Assembly: GCF_900163695.1 (NCBI RefSeq)
Contig: NZ_FUIC01000024.1
Location: forward strand, 167,843-231,842
DNA length: 64,000 nucleotides
Source of the DNA: Gulosibacter sp. 10
GTDB taxonomy: Bacteria > Actinomycetota > Actinomycetes > Actinomycetales > Microbacteriaceae
Direction of reading: 5' to 3'
The notes below the pieces were generated by a model. That model was not told the DNA's origin, did no database searches, and was given only the letters and a program-made list of their open reading frames with translations. Both the position numbers and the translations under genes were made by a program. Shown here in pieces: positions 1 through 8,724 of the stretch (position 1 is its first letter; every line of letters begins with the position of its first letter).

Positions 1-888
1 CCCGTCGCCGTCGAACTCGTAGAGCCGCAGCGTGCCGGGTGCGAAGAAATCGGCCGGCAGCTCGAGGATACCGTGCTCGAAGGAGAACTCGGCGGGGCAG
101 GCGGCCCGCCCGTCGAGGTTGCAGCGGGCGGTTCCGAGGGCGGCGGCCGTGCGCATGATCACCGCGGCGGAGGCATCCACGGGATGCCCGGCCATGAGCC
201 GGCCGGCTGCGACCACCGACTCCGGCGGCCCGAGCACATCCTCGACGGCCGAGATCGAGTAGACGCCGATGTCGAGCAGCGCCCCGCCGCCCAGCGCCGG
301 CTCCACGAGCCTCGGGACCTCGGCGAGCATGGTGCCGGAGAAGTTCGCGTGGGCGTTGACGGGTGCGCCGAGCAGGCCGTTGCGCGCGATGCGGCGGATG
401 ACCTCGAACTGCGGCAGGAAGCGCGTCCACATCGCCTCCATCGCGAACACGCCGCGCTCGCGGGCCGCGGCGAAGACCTCGCGGGCCTCGTCGGCGTTCA
501 GGGCGAAGGGCTTCTCGACGAGCACGGGCTTGCCGGCCTCGACGGCGAGCAGCGCCTGCTCGCGATGCGCCGGGTTGACGGTGGCGATGTAAACGGCGTC
601 GACCTCCGGGTCCTCGAGGAGCTCGCGGTATCCGCCGTACGCGCGGGGCGCGCCGTGCTCCTGCGCGAAGGCGCGGGCCCGGTCGAGGTCGCGGGCGGCG
701 ATGGCCTCGACGCGCGAGGAGGAGTATGCGGGCACCTCCTCGGCGAACCGGCGGGCGATGTGCCCGGCGCCGATGATGCCCCAGCGCAGGGCGGGTGCCG
801 TCATCGGGTCGAGGAGCTCGACGCCTTCGGCGAGGCGGGCGAGGGCGGCGGGGAGCGGCGGCAGCACGGCCGGAGCGGTCGTCGTCAT
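1..888 (-). CDS. Gfo/Idh/MocA family NAD(P)-dependent oxidoreductase (3' end outside window)
   Basis: Reading leftwards from an ATG at 888 gives 296 codons with no stop, so the C-terminus is outside the window. The N-terminal half is a Rossmann fold with a dinucleotide-binding GIIGAGHIARR motif (residues about 36-46), followed by the family's EKP motif (VEKPFALN). The C-terminal half looks like the usual alpha/beta substrate domain, with GGGALLDIGVYSI. Enzymes of this family oxidise or reduce sugars, inositols or related polyols with NAD(P); the substrate cannot be told here. A second in-frame ATG at 804 (MTAPALRWGI) lies closer to the Rossmann fold and gives the more typical N-terminus, so the first 28 residues may not be translated. 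It is transcribed away from recQ, separated by a repeat-rich 590-bp gap. Confidence 0.9.
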   Translation of the reverse strand, partial: MTTTAPAVLPPLPAALARLAEGVELLDPMTAPALRWGIIGAGHIARRFAEEVPAYSSSRVEAIAARDLDRARAFAQEHGAPRAYGGYRELLEDPEVDAVYIATVNPAHREQALLAVEAGKPVLVEKPFALNADEAREVFAAARERGVFAMEAMWTRFLPQFEVIRRIARNGLLGAPVNAHANFSGTMLAEVPRLVEPALGGGALLDIGVYSISAVEDVLGPPESVVAAGRLMAGHPVDASAAVIMRTAAALGTARCNLDGRAACPAEFSFEHGILELPADFFAPGTLRLYEFDGDG

Positions 889-1480
889 GTCCGCGATTGT
901 CCCAGGAGCGGTCGCGGCGCGCGAATCCGTGTCGGGACTTTGGGAAGCTGGGGCCGGGGTTGTTCGGTTGGGGGTGTTGGTGGCGGGGATGTGAGCGCCG
1001 TCGGTCGGAGCGGGGTGTGCCGTCGGCCGGACGGGGGTGAGGTGCAGGCTGTCGCGGTGCCGGCGCCCGGCTGCTGTTCCGGATGCGTATGGGCTGCAGA
1101 ACCCGGTTATGGCGATATGCGCCCTATTCGCATCCGGAACAGCAGGCCGCAAGGCGAACGGGCGCGCGGAGCGCGGTCGCCGACCGGGACCGGGGACAAG
1201 GAAGTCGGGCACGGGTGGGCCGGGCCTGGGCAACGGGCACGCCGATCCTGGGCGCGGGCGGGCCGGATCCGTTCGTGGGCGCGCCGATCCTGGGCGTGGG
1301 ATGCCCGGTTGCCGAACTGAGGAGCAACGAGCCGAAATAGCCGCATGCCGGCGAGGACGCGGGTGTGCCGGGACGAACTGAGGGGGAGCCAAGACGGCGC
1401 CGGCCTCATGTCGGGCGCGGGCAGGCCAAACTGGGTGCTGATTGAGGGGCGAGTCGGGACGGCCCCATGCCGGGGCGCGG
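889..1480. other. Intergenic region with hairpin and degenerate repeats
   Basis: No convincing gene is present. It holds a long inverted repeat at 1071-1145. Further on, the block CGCCGATCCTGGGCG occurs twice near 1240-1300, followed by roughly 60-bp degenerate units in which GAACTGAGG-like segments recur. The short reading frames here are low-complexity and lack a start context. Confidence 0.5.
1071..1145. repeat. Long inverted repeat (17-bp perfect arms)
   Basis: The arm at 1071-1087 (CTGCTGTTCCGGATGCG) is the exact reverse complement of 1129-1145, and pairing continues imperfectly inwards (TATGGGC against GCCCTAT). It lies downstream of recQ and upstream of the oxidoreductase gene, both on the minus strand. 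It could act as a recQ terminator, but there is no T-run. It resembles the other intergenic hairpins of this window in size and placement. Confidence 0.7.
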
Positions 1481-3289
1481 CTAGGACGAGGCGATGACCT
1501 CGAGCACCTCGTCGCCGTACTGCTCGAGCTTGGCGCGGCCGACGCCCGACACCCCGGCGAGCTCGGTGAGGGTGCTCGGCCGGTCGACCGCCATAGCGCG
1601 CAGCGTGGAGTCGTTGAAGACGATGTAGGCGGGCACCGACTGCGCCTTCGCGGTCTCGCGGCGCCACTCGCGCAGCGCCTCGAAGCGCTCGAGCTGCGCG
1701 GGCTGCAGTTCTTCCACCGCGGCGGCGGATGCGGCGCGGCGCGAGCTGCGCGCGACCTGCGCCGAGACGTCCTTGCGCAGCTCCACCGGCTCGCGCCCGG
1801 CCAGCACCTCCGCGCCGCGCGGCGTGAGCTGCATCACGCCGTACTCGCCGACCGCCGCGATGATGTTCATCGCGAGCAGCTGCCGCACTACCGACCGCCA
1901 GGCCGCGTCGTTGAGCTCGGTGCCGATGCCGAAGGTCGAGACCTGGTCGTGCCCCTGCGCCGCGGAGCGCTCGGTGCGCTTGCCGAGCAGGATGTCGATG
2001 ATCGCCCCGGCCCCGTAGGCGCGCCCCGTGGCGCGGTCGAGCCGGACGATGGTCGACAGCAGCTTCTGCGCGGGCACCGTGCCGTCCCACGTCTCGGGCG
2101 GCTGCAGGCAGTTGTCGCAGTTGCCGCAGGGCTCGGCCTCCTCGCCGAAGTAGCCGAGGAGCATCTGGCGGCGGCAGCCGGCCGTCTCGCACAGGGCGAG
2201 CATGGCGTCCAGGTGCAGCGACTGCTGCCGCTGCCGGAAGGCGTCGCCCTCGCCCTGCTCGATCATGCGGCGCTGCTGCACGACGTCCTGCAGCCCGTAG
2301 GCGAGCCAGGCCGTCGCGGGCTCGCCGTCGCGGCCCGCACGCCCGGTCTCCTGGTAGTAGCCCTCGACCGACTTGGGCAGGTCGAGGTGCGCGACGAATC
2401 GCACATCCGGTTTGTCGATGCCCATGCCGAACGCGATCGTGGCGCACATCACCACGCCTTCGTCGCGGAGGAAGCGCTTCTGGTTGAAGCGGCGCTGCTC
2501 CGGCGTGAGCCCCGCGTGATAGGGGAGCGCGTCGAGGCCCTCCTTGCGGAGGAACTCGGCGGTCTGCTCCACCGACTTGCGGGAGAGGCAGTAGACGATA
2601 CCGGCGTCGCCCTCGTGCTCCGAGCCGATGAACCGCAGCAGGGAGTCGCGGGCGCGCTGCTTCGGCACGATGCGGTACTGGATGTTCGGCCGGTCGAAGC
2701 TCGAGACGAAGTGCTCGGCGTCCTCGAGCTGCAGGCGGGAGGCGATCTCCTGCCGCGTCTGCACGGTGGCGGTGGCGGTGAGCGCGATGCGCGGCACATC
2801 GGGCCACTCCTCATGGATGACGCCGAGGCCGAGGTAGTCGGGGCGGAAATCGTGGCCCCACTGCGAGACGCAGTGCGCCTCGTCGATCGCGAACAGCGAG
2901 ATCCTGCCGCGCTTGAGCAGCGGCAGCGATGCCTGAAGCCGCTCGGGGGCCAGATAGAGCATGTCGAGCTCGCCGGAGAGGAACCGGGCCTCGACCTCGC
3001 GCCTCGTGTCGAGGTCAAGGCTGGAGTTGAGGAACGCGGCGTTCACGCCGAGCTGCTCGAGCGCCGCAACCTGATCCTGCATGAGCGCGATGAGCGGCGA
3101 GATGACGATGCCGGTGCCCTCGCGCACGATCGCGGGAAGCTGATAGCAGAGCGACTTGCCGCCGCCCGTGGGCATCAGCACCAGCGCGTCCCGGCCCGCG
3201 ATCACCGCGTCGACGATCTCGCGCTGCTGCGCGCGGAACTCCGAGTACCCCCACACCCGTTCGAGGGTCGACAGCGCCACATCAGTCAT
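1481..3289 (-). CDS. recQ: ATP-dependent DNA helicase RecQ
   Basis: RecQ unwinds DNA 3' to 5' in recombinational repair and at stalled forks. The 602-residue protein has Walker A TGGGKS at residues 41-46 and the DEAH box at 136-139 in the RecQ signature [19 protein letters not shown]. The second helicase domain carries [15 protein letters not shown] and [12 protein letters not shown], then come the RecQ zinc-binding cysteines (GCRRQM and CGNCDNC) and a C-terminal HRDC domain (about residues 525-600). All RecQ domains are present and the length is normal for the family. The ATG at 3289 begins directly at the family N-terminus ([15 protein letters not shown]). It appears monocistronic, with the next gene upstream 90 bp away. 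Confidence 0.97.
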   Translation of the reverse strand: MTDVALSTLERVWGYSEFRAQQREIVDAVIAGRDALVLMPTGGGKSLCYQLPAIVREGTGIVISPLIALMQDQVAALEQLGVNAAFLNSSLDLDTRREVEARFLSGELDMLYLAPERLQASLPLLKRGRISLFAIDEAHCVSQWGHDFRPDYLGLGVIHEEWPDVPRIALTATATVQTRQEIASRLQLEDAEHFVSSFDRPNIQYRIVPKQRARDSLLRFIGSEHEGDAGIVYCLSRKSVEQTAEFLRKEGLDALPYHAGLTPEQRRFNQKRFLRDEGVVMCATIAFGMGIDKPDVRFVAHLDLPKSVEGYYQETGRAGRDGEPATAWLAYGLQDVVQQRRMIEQGEGDAFRQRQQSLHLDAMLALCETAGCRRQMLLGYFGEEAEPCGNCDNCLQPPETWDGTVPAQKLLSTIVRLDRATGRAYGAGAIIDILLGKRTERSAAQGHDQVSTFGIGTELNDAAWRSVVRQLLAMNIIAAVGEYGVMQLTPRGAEVLAGREPVELRKDVSAQVARSSRRAASAAAVEELQPAQLERFEALREWRRETAKAQSVPAYIVFNDSTLRAMAVDRPSTLTELAGVSGVGRAKLEQYGDEVLEVIASS

Positions 3290-3381
3290 GCGTCCAGCCT
3301 AGGGGCTGCCCGCGACGCCGGCGCCGGGCAGCCGCGGTCTGTGGACGGCGCCGGCATCCGGGCGAAGCTGTGGAGAAGCGG

Positions 3382-3678
3382 CTAGTCGCGCTCGACGGGA
3401 TAGCCCGCGCCCTCCCATTCGTCCATGCCGCCCGAGACGTTCGTCGCGTCGCGGCCGAGGCGCTCGAGGTACTGCACGGCGCGGGCCGATCGACCGCCCG
3501 CCTTGCACATGATGTACGCGCCCACCGGCACCTCGTCGAGGCGCTCCGAGAACTCGCTCAGGGGCACGTTCTTCGCCCAGGGGATGCGCACCGCAGCCAC
3601 CTCGTCCGGTTCGCGGACGTCGATGATCTGCACGTTGGTGCCGAGCGAGAAGAGCTGGGTGGGCGTGATTTCGTTCAT
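3382..3678 (-). CDS. Rhodanese-like domain protein
   Basis: A single-domain rhodanese of 98 residues. Such proteins transfer sulfane sulfur to thiol or cyanide acceptors through an active-site cysteine. Visible are the IIDVREPDEV motif after the first strand, the active loop CKAGGRS containing the catalytic cysteine, and the closing GGMDEWEGAGYP motif. The ATG at 3678 was chosen because MNEITPTQL starts just before the domain; a longer frame back to 3759 adds only 27 residues of non-domain sequence. It is followed downstream by recQ on the same strand. The physiological sulfur acceptor is unknown. Confidence 0.9.
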   Translation of the reverse strand: MNEITPTQLFSLGTNVQIIDVREPDEVAAVRIPWAKNVPLSEFSERLDEVPVGAYIMCKAGGRSARAVQYLERLGRDATNVSGGMDEWEGAGYPVERD

Positions 3679-3871
3679 GGCCGCATAGTAGAACGGGCGT
3701 CCGACTGCCGACGGATATTCGCGGCCGTTGAGGTCGTATTGCGCGGACGCTCTCCGCATATTTGGACGATGACGCTAGGCTCGGTGGCTGGGCGATGACC
3801 GTGTCCGGCGCCCGTGGACCTCCGGGCCCATGTGCCGCTCGGATCGTCTTGATGACACGCGATCGATCCGT

Positions 3872-3886
3872 GGAGCGATTCGCTCC
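3872..3886. promoter_or_regulatory. Short inverted repeat GGAGCG-ATT-CGCTCC before the 3905 start
   Basis: Six-base arms with a three-base loop sit about 20 bp before the GTG at 3905 and just before the ribosome binding site AAGGAG. It could be an operator or a small leader hairpin. There is no functional evidence. Confidence 0.3.
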
Positions 3887-3904
3887 GCGTACGAAGGAGC
3901 CAAA

Positions 3905-6856
3905 GTGACCGACAGCAATTGGAACCAGGCGCCGGGCGGCCAGCCCGGCGGGTTCGGCGGCTCGGGCCAGCCCGGCTACGGCCAGCAGAACCAGGGCCAG
4001 CAGCCGGGCCAGTTCGGCCAGACGCCGCAGCCTCCGCAGGGTTTCGGGCAGCCCCCGCAGCCGTCGCAGGGTCAGGCGCCGAACGGCCAGTTCGGTGCGC
4101 AGGGCGCGCCGCAGCCGCAGTTCGGTCAGCAGCAGCCGGGCCAGTTTCCCCAGCAGGGGCAGCCGCAGTTCGGCCAGCCCGGACAGTACGACCAGCAGGG
4201 CCAGCCCGGCCAGTTCGGCCAGCAGCAGGCGCCCCCGCGTCCGAAGCCGCAGGCCGTGCAGGGCTCGAAGCTCGACTGGCTGCGCGACATCGGCGGCCCC
4301 GTGCTGCTGCTGCTCGCCCTCGTCATGGTCTGGGGCGGCGACCTCGAGCGCCGGAACGGCGTCGCGCTCACCGCGGTGAGCATCGCGCCGCTCATCACCG
4401 CCATCGTCGGCGCCCTCGGCGGCTTCCTCCAGCTGCTCGCGCGCTTCGGCGTCCTGCCGCTCTCGCCGCAGAGCACCTACTACATCCGGCTCGGCGCGCA
4501 GGCGCCGGTCATCGTCACCACGCTCGTCTACTTCGTCTTCGACGCGATGTTCGCGTTCCAGGTGACCGGCAGCAGCGGGCCCTCGCTGCCGCTGTTCGGC
4601 CTGGGCGGCGGCGTGGCCGCCGCGCTGGTCGGCGCGGTGCTCATCCTGCAGCCGCGCGACTACGAGCTGCGCGCCATCGGCGGCCTGCAGTCGCCGCTCG
4701 GCCGCACCATGTCGCTCGTGGGCAAGACGCTGGCCTACGTGTTCGCCGGCCTGGCAGTGCTCTCCCTGCTGCTCGGCCTCATCGCGAGCTTCATCTACAT
4801 GGGCCAGGCGGAGGCGTTCGGCCAGATCGTGCTCCTGCTCGCGGTCCTCATCCTCCACCTCGCGCTGTTCGGGCTGCCGGCCGTGCTGTTCCTGCTCGGC
4901 TCGGCCCCGGGCCGGCTCGTGGCCATCGGCGTCGGCGCCGCCGCGCTCGTCGCGCTGCTGCTCGACGGCACCTTCGGCCTCGGCTTCTCGATCACCGGCC
5001 GCGAGTCGGCGGCGCTGTTCGGCGTCCCCGCGCTCCTCGTCTTCGCGGCCCCGATCGGCGCGCTCGCGCTCTCGCCCGATGCCGAGGCTCGGGTCAAGCC
5101 GATGCACCCCGTCGCGCGCTGGTTCAACGGCGCTGGCCTCAGCCTGCTCGTCGTCGCAGCGGTGGCGCTCAGCTTCGTGGTCGCCGCGGTCAACGCGTTC
5201 ATCCCCGTGGACAGCAACTACCTCGCCATGGTGGAGCTCGAGGGCGGCCGTCTCGTGATGGTCATCCTCATCCTGATCCTCTCGCTCGCGATCGCAGGCG
5301 GCGCGGCCTACGGCTACCTGCTGCTCCGCGGCCCGCAGGTCACGGCCTCGCAGACCACCCTCGTGGTCGTCACCGGCGGCATCGCGGTGGCCGGTCTGCT
5401 GCTCTCGATCTTCGGACTCATCGAGCAGCGCATGGACGGCTTCGACACCGCCTCCACGCTTACCGCCGTCTACATGTTCGCCGGCACCTTCGTACTGCCG
5501 ATCATGATCGGGCTCGGCCTGCTGCTGCCGAAGGAGTTGCGCGAGCACTTCCAGAGCACCGGCGGTGCGATGAAGCTCGGCCAGTCGGGCGGCCAGCAGG
5601 GCTACGGTCCGCAGGGCTACGGCGGCCAGCAGCCCCAGCAGCAGGGATACGGCCAGCAGCAGTACGGCGCCCCGCAGCAGGGCTACGGTCAGCAGCCGGG
5701 CCAGCCGGGCCAGCCGGGCCAGCCGGGCCAGCCGGGCCAGCCGGGCCAGTTCGGCCAGCAGGCCGGACAGGCGCCCCAGCCCGGTCAGCAGGGGCAGCAG
5801 GGCTTCGGCCAGCAGGCCTCGCAGCAGCAGGCCCCGCAGCCCCCGGCCTTCGGCGGGCAGGATGCGCCCCGGCAGGACTTCGGTCGGCAGCAGTTCGACC
5901 AGCCGACGGACTCGGCGGGTCAGCAGCGCAACGGCGGCGAGTTCGGCCGGCCCTCGGACGACCTCTCCTCGCCGGCCGGCGGCTCCGGCCAGCCGGGCGA
6001 CCGCTTCGGGACGCAGCAGGATGCGCCGCAGCAGGCGCCCTTCGGCCAGCAGCCCGCGCAGGCCTTCGGCGCTCCCGCGTTCGGCCAGCAGCAGGCGCCC
6101 GCTCCCGCTGCGCAGCCCGAGCAGGATGCGCAGACGTCCGCGCCGCAGTCGCGCCGCGAGGCGCAGCGCGCCGAGCAGCCGGCGGACTCGAACGGCGCGA
6201 CCGAGTCGAAGGGCGGATTCGGCGAGACGGGCTCCTCGAGCCCGTTCGGCCAGTCGGCGTTCGACCCGCCGAAGGCTCCCGAGCAGTCTGCCCAGGCTCC
6301 CGAGCAGCCTGGCCAGGCTCCCGCACAGCCCGCGGAGTCGCAGGAGCGCCCCGCCGCGGACGAGCAGACGCCGCCGCCCGCCGAGCAGCCGGCTCCCGCG
6401 GCTCCTGCTCCCGGGCAGGACTCCCCGGCCGTCAACTTCGGCGCACCCGCGCAGAGCCAGGCCGACCAGGGCTCCTTCGGGCAGGGCGCCGAGGCGCCGC
6501 GCAGCCCCTTCGGCAGCGAATCCGAGAAGCAGGCCGCCGCGCAGGCGCCGGCCGCATCCCCGGCTCCCGCTGCGCCCGCCGAGTCGGAGCGCCCCGGCGC
6601 CGAAGAGGCGAGCGACGCATCCGCCGCCTCGGAGGCCTCGGCCCCTGCGGGCCAGGTCGACCTCGCGGCCGCCGCGCGCAAGGCGCTCAACCCCGACACC
6701 CCGGCGGAGGAGCTCGACTGGATGAAGGAGCACCGCGAGCTCTGGCCGTACCTCGCCTCGGCGCCCTCGGCGTCGAACGAGCTGCTCGACTGGCTCGCGA
6801 AGACCGAGGACCCGACGGTGCTCGCCTACCTGCGCAACCGCGGGCACCAGGTCTAG
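3905..6856 (+). CDS. Large multi-pass membrane protein with Q/G/P-rich tails and C-terminal variant leucine-rich repeat
   Basis: The 983-residue protein starts at GTG 3905, seven bases after AAGGAG. Residues 1-120 are a low-complexity tail of GQ, PQ and FGQ motifs. Residues about 125-555 are a hydrophobic domain with roughly 10-12 transmembrane segments, and about 560-900 are a second Q/P/A-rich tail including a short GQP tandem repeat (DNA 5697-5750). The last 75 residues (ARKALNPDTPAEELDWM, then ELLDWLAKTEDPTVLAYL) match the actinobacterial variant leucine-rich repeat pattern. Similar proteins are annotated only by domain and I know of no function. By inference it is a membrane scaffold whose disordered cytoplasmic tails could promote protein clustering. 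A hairpin terminator follows. Confidence 0.88.
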   Translation: MTDSNWNQAPGGQPGGFGGSGQPGYGQQNQGQQPGQFGQTPQPPQGFGQPPQPSQGQAPNGQFGAQGAPQPQFGQQQPGQFPQQGQPQFGQPGQYDQQGQPGQFGQQQAPPRPKPQAVQGSKLDWLRDIGGPVLLLLALVMVWGGDLERRNGVALTAVSIAPLITAIVGALGGFLQLLARFGVLPLSPQSTYYIRLGAQAPVIVTTLVYFVFDAMFAFQVTGSSGPSLPLFGLGGGVAAALVGAVLILQPRDYELRAIGGLQSPLGRTMSLVGKTLAYVFAGLAVLSLLLGLIASFIYMGQAEAFGQIVLLLAVLILHLALFGLPAVLFLLGSAPGRLVAIGVGAAALVALLLDGTFGLGFSITGRESAALFGVPALLVFAAPIGALALSPDAEARVKPMHPVARWFNGAGLSLLVVAAVALSFVVAAVNAFIPVDSNYLAMVELEGGRLVMVILILILSLAIAGGAAYGYLLLRGPQVTASQTTLVVVTGGIAVAGLLLSIFGLIEQRMDGFDTASTLTAVYMFAGTFVLPIMIGLGLLLPKELREHFQSTGGAMKLGQSGGQQGYGPQGYGGQQPQQQGYGQQQYGAPQQGYGQQPGQPGQPGQPGQPGQPGQFGQQAGQAPQPGQQGQQGFGQQASQQQAPQPPAFGGQDAPRQDFGRQQFDQPTDSAGQQRNGGEFGRPSDDLSSPAGGSGQPGDRFGTQQDAPQQAPFGQQPAQAFGAPAFGQQQAPAPAAQPEQDAQTSAPQSRREAQRAEQPADSNGATESKGGFGETGSSSPFGQSAFDPPKAPEQSAQAPEQPGQAPAQPAESQERPAADEQTPPPAEQPAPAAPAPGQDSPAVNFGAPAQSQADQGSFGQGAEAPRSPFGSESEKQAAAQAPAASPAPAAPAESERPGAEEASDASAASEASAPAGQVDLAAAARKALNPDTPAEELDWMKEHRELWPYLASAPSASNELLDWLAKTEDPTVLAYLRNRGHQV

Positions 6857-6880
6857 CCCGCGCCGCCGGCGCACCGACAC

Positions 6881-6931
6881 GGAGCCGCCCTCCCGCTCAG
6901 CCGCACTGCGGCGACGCGGGAGGGCGGTTCC
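6881..6931 (+). terminator. Probable intrinsic terminator after the 3905-6856 gene
   Basis: The arm GGAGCCGCCCTCCCGC (6881-6896) pairs, with one mismatch, with GCGGGAGGGCGGTTCC (6916-6931), around a loop of about 19 bases that can itself fold. It begins 24 bp after the stop codon. No T-run follows, as is common in high-GC actinobacteria. Confidence 0.65.
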
Positions 6932-6980
6932 GCGTCATCGTCCGGGTTCCCAGGCGTCTGGACGCCCCGGTTCCCGGCTC

Positions 6981-7430
6981 GGATGGGATGAATAGCCCGG
7001 CGGAGGTCTCTATGCGCCCAGCAGCGCTATTAGTCCCGATCAGGTAGGTCGGGCTCCTGTCTTGTGGCCGGTGTTCCTGGCTCGTCGCCGGGTTCTTGCC
7101 TTGCGCTGGGGTTCTGGGCTCGGATGGGGTGAATGGCTGGGCGAGGGGCTCTATGTGCCCGGCGACGCTATTCGTCCCGCTCGCGCAGGCCGGGCTCTCG
7201 TCTTGTCGCCGAGGTTCCGGGTTTGTCGCCGGGTTCTTGTTTCGGGTTGGGTCCGCGCGCAGATGGGGCGAATAGCCGGGCGAAGGTCCTCACGTGGTCG
7301 GCGGGGCTATTCGTCCCGTTCGTGCGGACCGGGTTCTTGCTTCGGGCTGGGGTCCGCGCTCGGATGGGGTGAATAGTCGGGCGAAGGGCCCTACGTGGTT
7401 GGCGGGGCTATTCGTCCCGAACGCGCAGGA
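6981..7430. repeat. Four degenerate tandem copies carrying GAATAGC / GCTATTC inverted repeats
   Basis: The block (G)GATGGG(G/A)(T/C)GAATAGCC recurs at about 6981, 7122, 7261 and 7362, spaced about 140, 139 and 101 bp. Each is followed about 40 bp later by GGCTATTCGTCCCG-like sequence, its reverse complement. So every copy can fold into a hairpin with an approximately 13-bp stem. Between copies runs a GT-rich segment (GGGTTCTTGCTTCGGG) also repeated with variation. The frames open here are by-products of the repeat. It fills most of the 757-bp gap between the membrane protein gene and the exporter gene. Confidence 0.75.
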
Positions 7431-7519
7431 GGCACAGGCCCGATCGTGCAGGAGGCACAGGCCCGATCGTGCAGGCGGCATGGGCCCCGATCACGCAGAC
7501 GCCACGGGCTGCGCCACCA

Positions 7520-7574
7520 GATGCGTCGCAGACTGCGGTTATGCCGGCCTCATCACCGCAGACTGCGACCCATC
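7520..7574. repeat. Intergenic hairpin, family A (GATGCGTCGCAG arms)
   Basis: The left arm begins GATGCGTCGCAG at 7520 and continues ACTGCGGTTATG; the right arm ends CTGCGACCCATC at 7574. About 24 base pairs can form with three mismatches and a loop of about seven bases. It lies just 40 bp before the exporter start at 7614. This is an imperfect copy of the family seen at 27.4, 28.7, 31.5, 49.8 and 52.9 kb. Confidence 0.75.
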
Positions 7575-7613
7575 CCGGAATACCGGAGGCGCGGCCGGGC
7601 TAGCCTTGGCGCT

Positions 7614-8660
7614 ATGAAGTTGTTTGCGGCCATTCGCGCGGCGCAGCGGACCCCGCTGCTGCAGGTGGCCAAGTCCGCGCTGGCGGTGGTCCTCTCGTGG
7701 CTGCTGTGCGTGCTGCTGCTCGGCGAGGACATGCCGGTGTTCGCGGCCATCGCGACGCTGCTCGTGGTGGCGCCGAGCATCAACCAGTCGTTCACGAAGG
7801 GCCTCGAGCGCTCGCTCGGCGTCGTCGTGGGCGTGATCATCGCGGCGCTCAGCAGCCTGGCCTTCGGGGCCGCGTCCTGGGTCGTGATGATCGCCATCCT
7901 GGTGGCCATGCTGCTGGCGTGGGCGCTGCGCGCATCCACCGGCATGGCGAACCAGATGGCCATCAGCGCGATGCTCGTGATCGCGCTCGGCGCGGGCAGC
8001 TTCGACTACTCGCTGCTGCGCATCCTCGAGACCGTGCTGGGCGCGGTCGTGGGCATCGTGATCAACGCCCTCATCGTGCCGCCCGTGCTCGTCGAGCCGG
8101 CCAGGCGCGACCTCGAGCTGCTCGGCAACGAGATCGCCGCATCCATGAAGCGGCTCGCGGACGCGCTCGAGACGCCGCAGTCCACGGGTCAGCTCGACGC
8201 GCTCGTGATCGAGGCGCGGCTCATGAAGCCGATGCGCGAGCAGGCCGAGAAATCGATCGAGGAGGGGTTCGAGTCCCTCCGGCTGAATCCGCGCGGGTCG
8301 AAGCGCCGCGCCGAGCTCGCGGAGATGCAGCGCCTGCTGACGGGCAAGCTCGGGCCCATGGTGACGCAGGTGATCGGCATGACCCGCGCGTTCTTCGACC
8401 ACTACGAGGCCTCGCTCCCGGAGGAGCCGGCGGCCTGGGACATCGCCGAGCAGCTCCGCCGCGCCGCCCATGACCTGCGCATGGCGGTCTACGAGGCCGA
8501 GGTGGTGGAAGAACCGCTGACCTCGGCGATCCCCGCGCTCACCGCGCCGCTCGTGCTGCGCCCGCCCACCCGCGGCAACTGGGTGCTCATCGGCTCGCTC
8601 ATGGAAGACCTGAGACGGATCCGCCTCGCCCTCGTGGATGACGAAGCGGTCGAGGACTAG
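7614..8660 (+). CDS. FUSC-family / aromatic acid exporter-like membrane protein
   Basis: A 348-residue protein with an N-terminal block of about five or six transmembrane helices (residues 18-165), where PSINQSFTKGLERSLGVVVG is the typical FUSC signature. A cytoplasmic mostly helical C-terminal half follows (from about 170), with RLMKPMREQAEKSIEEGFESL. FUSC proteins are related to the AaeB/YccS efflux family for aromatic acids and other organic anions; the actual substrate is unknown. The start is the ATG at 7614, where family homology begins (MKLFAAIRAAQRTPLLQV). Longer in-frame extensions run into repeat DNA. Confidence 0.85.
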   Translation: MKLFAAIRAAQRTPLLQVAKSALAVVLSWLLCVLLLGEDMPVFAAIATLLVVAPSINQSFTKGLERSLGVVVGVIIAALSSLAFGAASWVVMIAILVAMLLAWALRASTGMANQMAISAMLVIALGAGSFDYSLLRILETVLGAVVGIVINALIVPPVLVEPARRDLELLGNEIAASMKRLADALETPQSTGQLDALVIEARLMKPMREQAEKSIEEGFESLRLNPRGSKRRAELAEMQRLLTGKLGPMVTQVIGMTRAFFDHYEASLPEEPAAWDIAEQLRRAAHDLRMAVYEAEVVEEPLTSAIPALTAPLVLRPPTRGNWVLIGSLMEDLRRIRLALVDDEAVED

Positions 8661-8724
8661 GCTCCGTGCCACGCATCCCCCATAGTGGGAGCATCGACCC
8701 GCCCTATCGCGAAGGAGCCCGGCT

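Noticed and set aside
1107..2807. Minus-strand frame of 566 codons inside recQ
   Set aside because: Out-of-frame shadow of recQ with Arg/Ala-rich composition and no domain.
3299..6880. Minus-strand open frame of 1193 codons opposite the large membrane protein gene
   Set aside because: It is the antisense shadow of a GC3-rich gene: composition is Arg/Leu/Gly/Glu-rich and repetitive, it shows no domain, and it runs through the rhodanese gene's neighbourhood. The plus-strand gene has a ribosome binding site, membrane helices and a recognisable C-terminal domain.
7062..7617. Small overlapping frames upstream of the FUSC exporter
   Set aside because: They arise from the four-copy repeat array and read as variants of the same low-complexity peptide.
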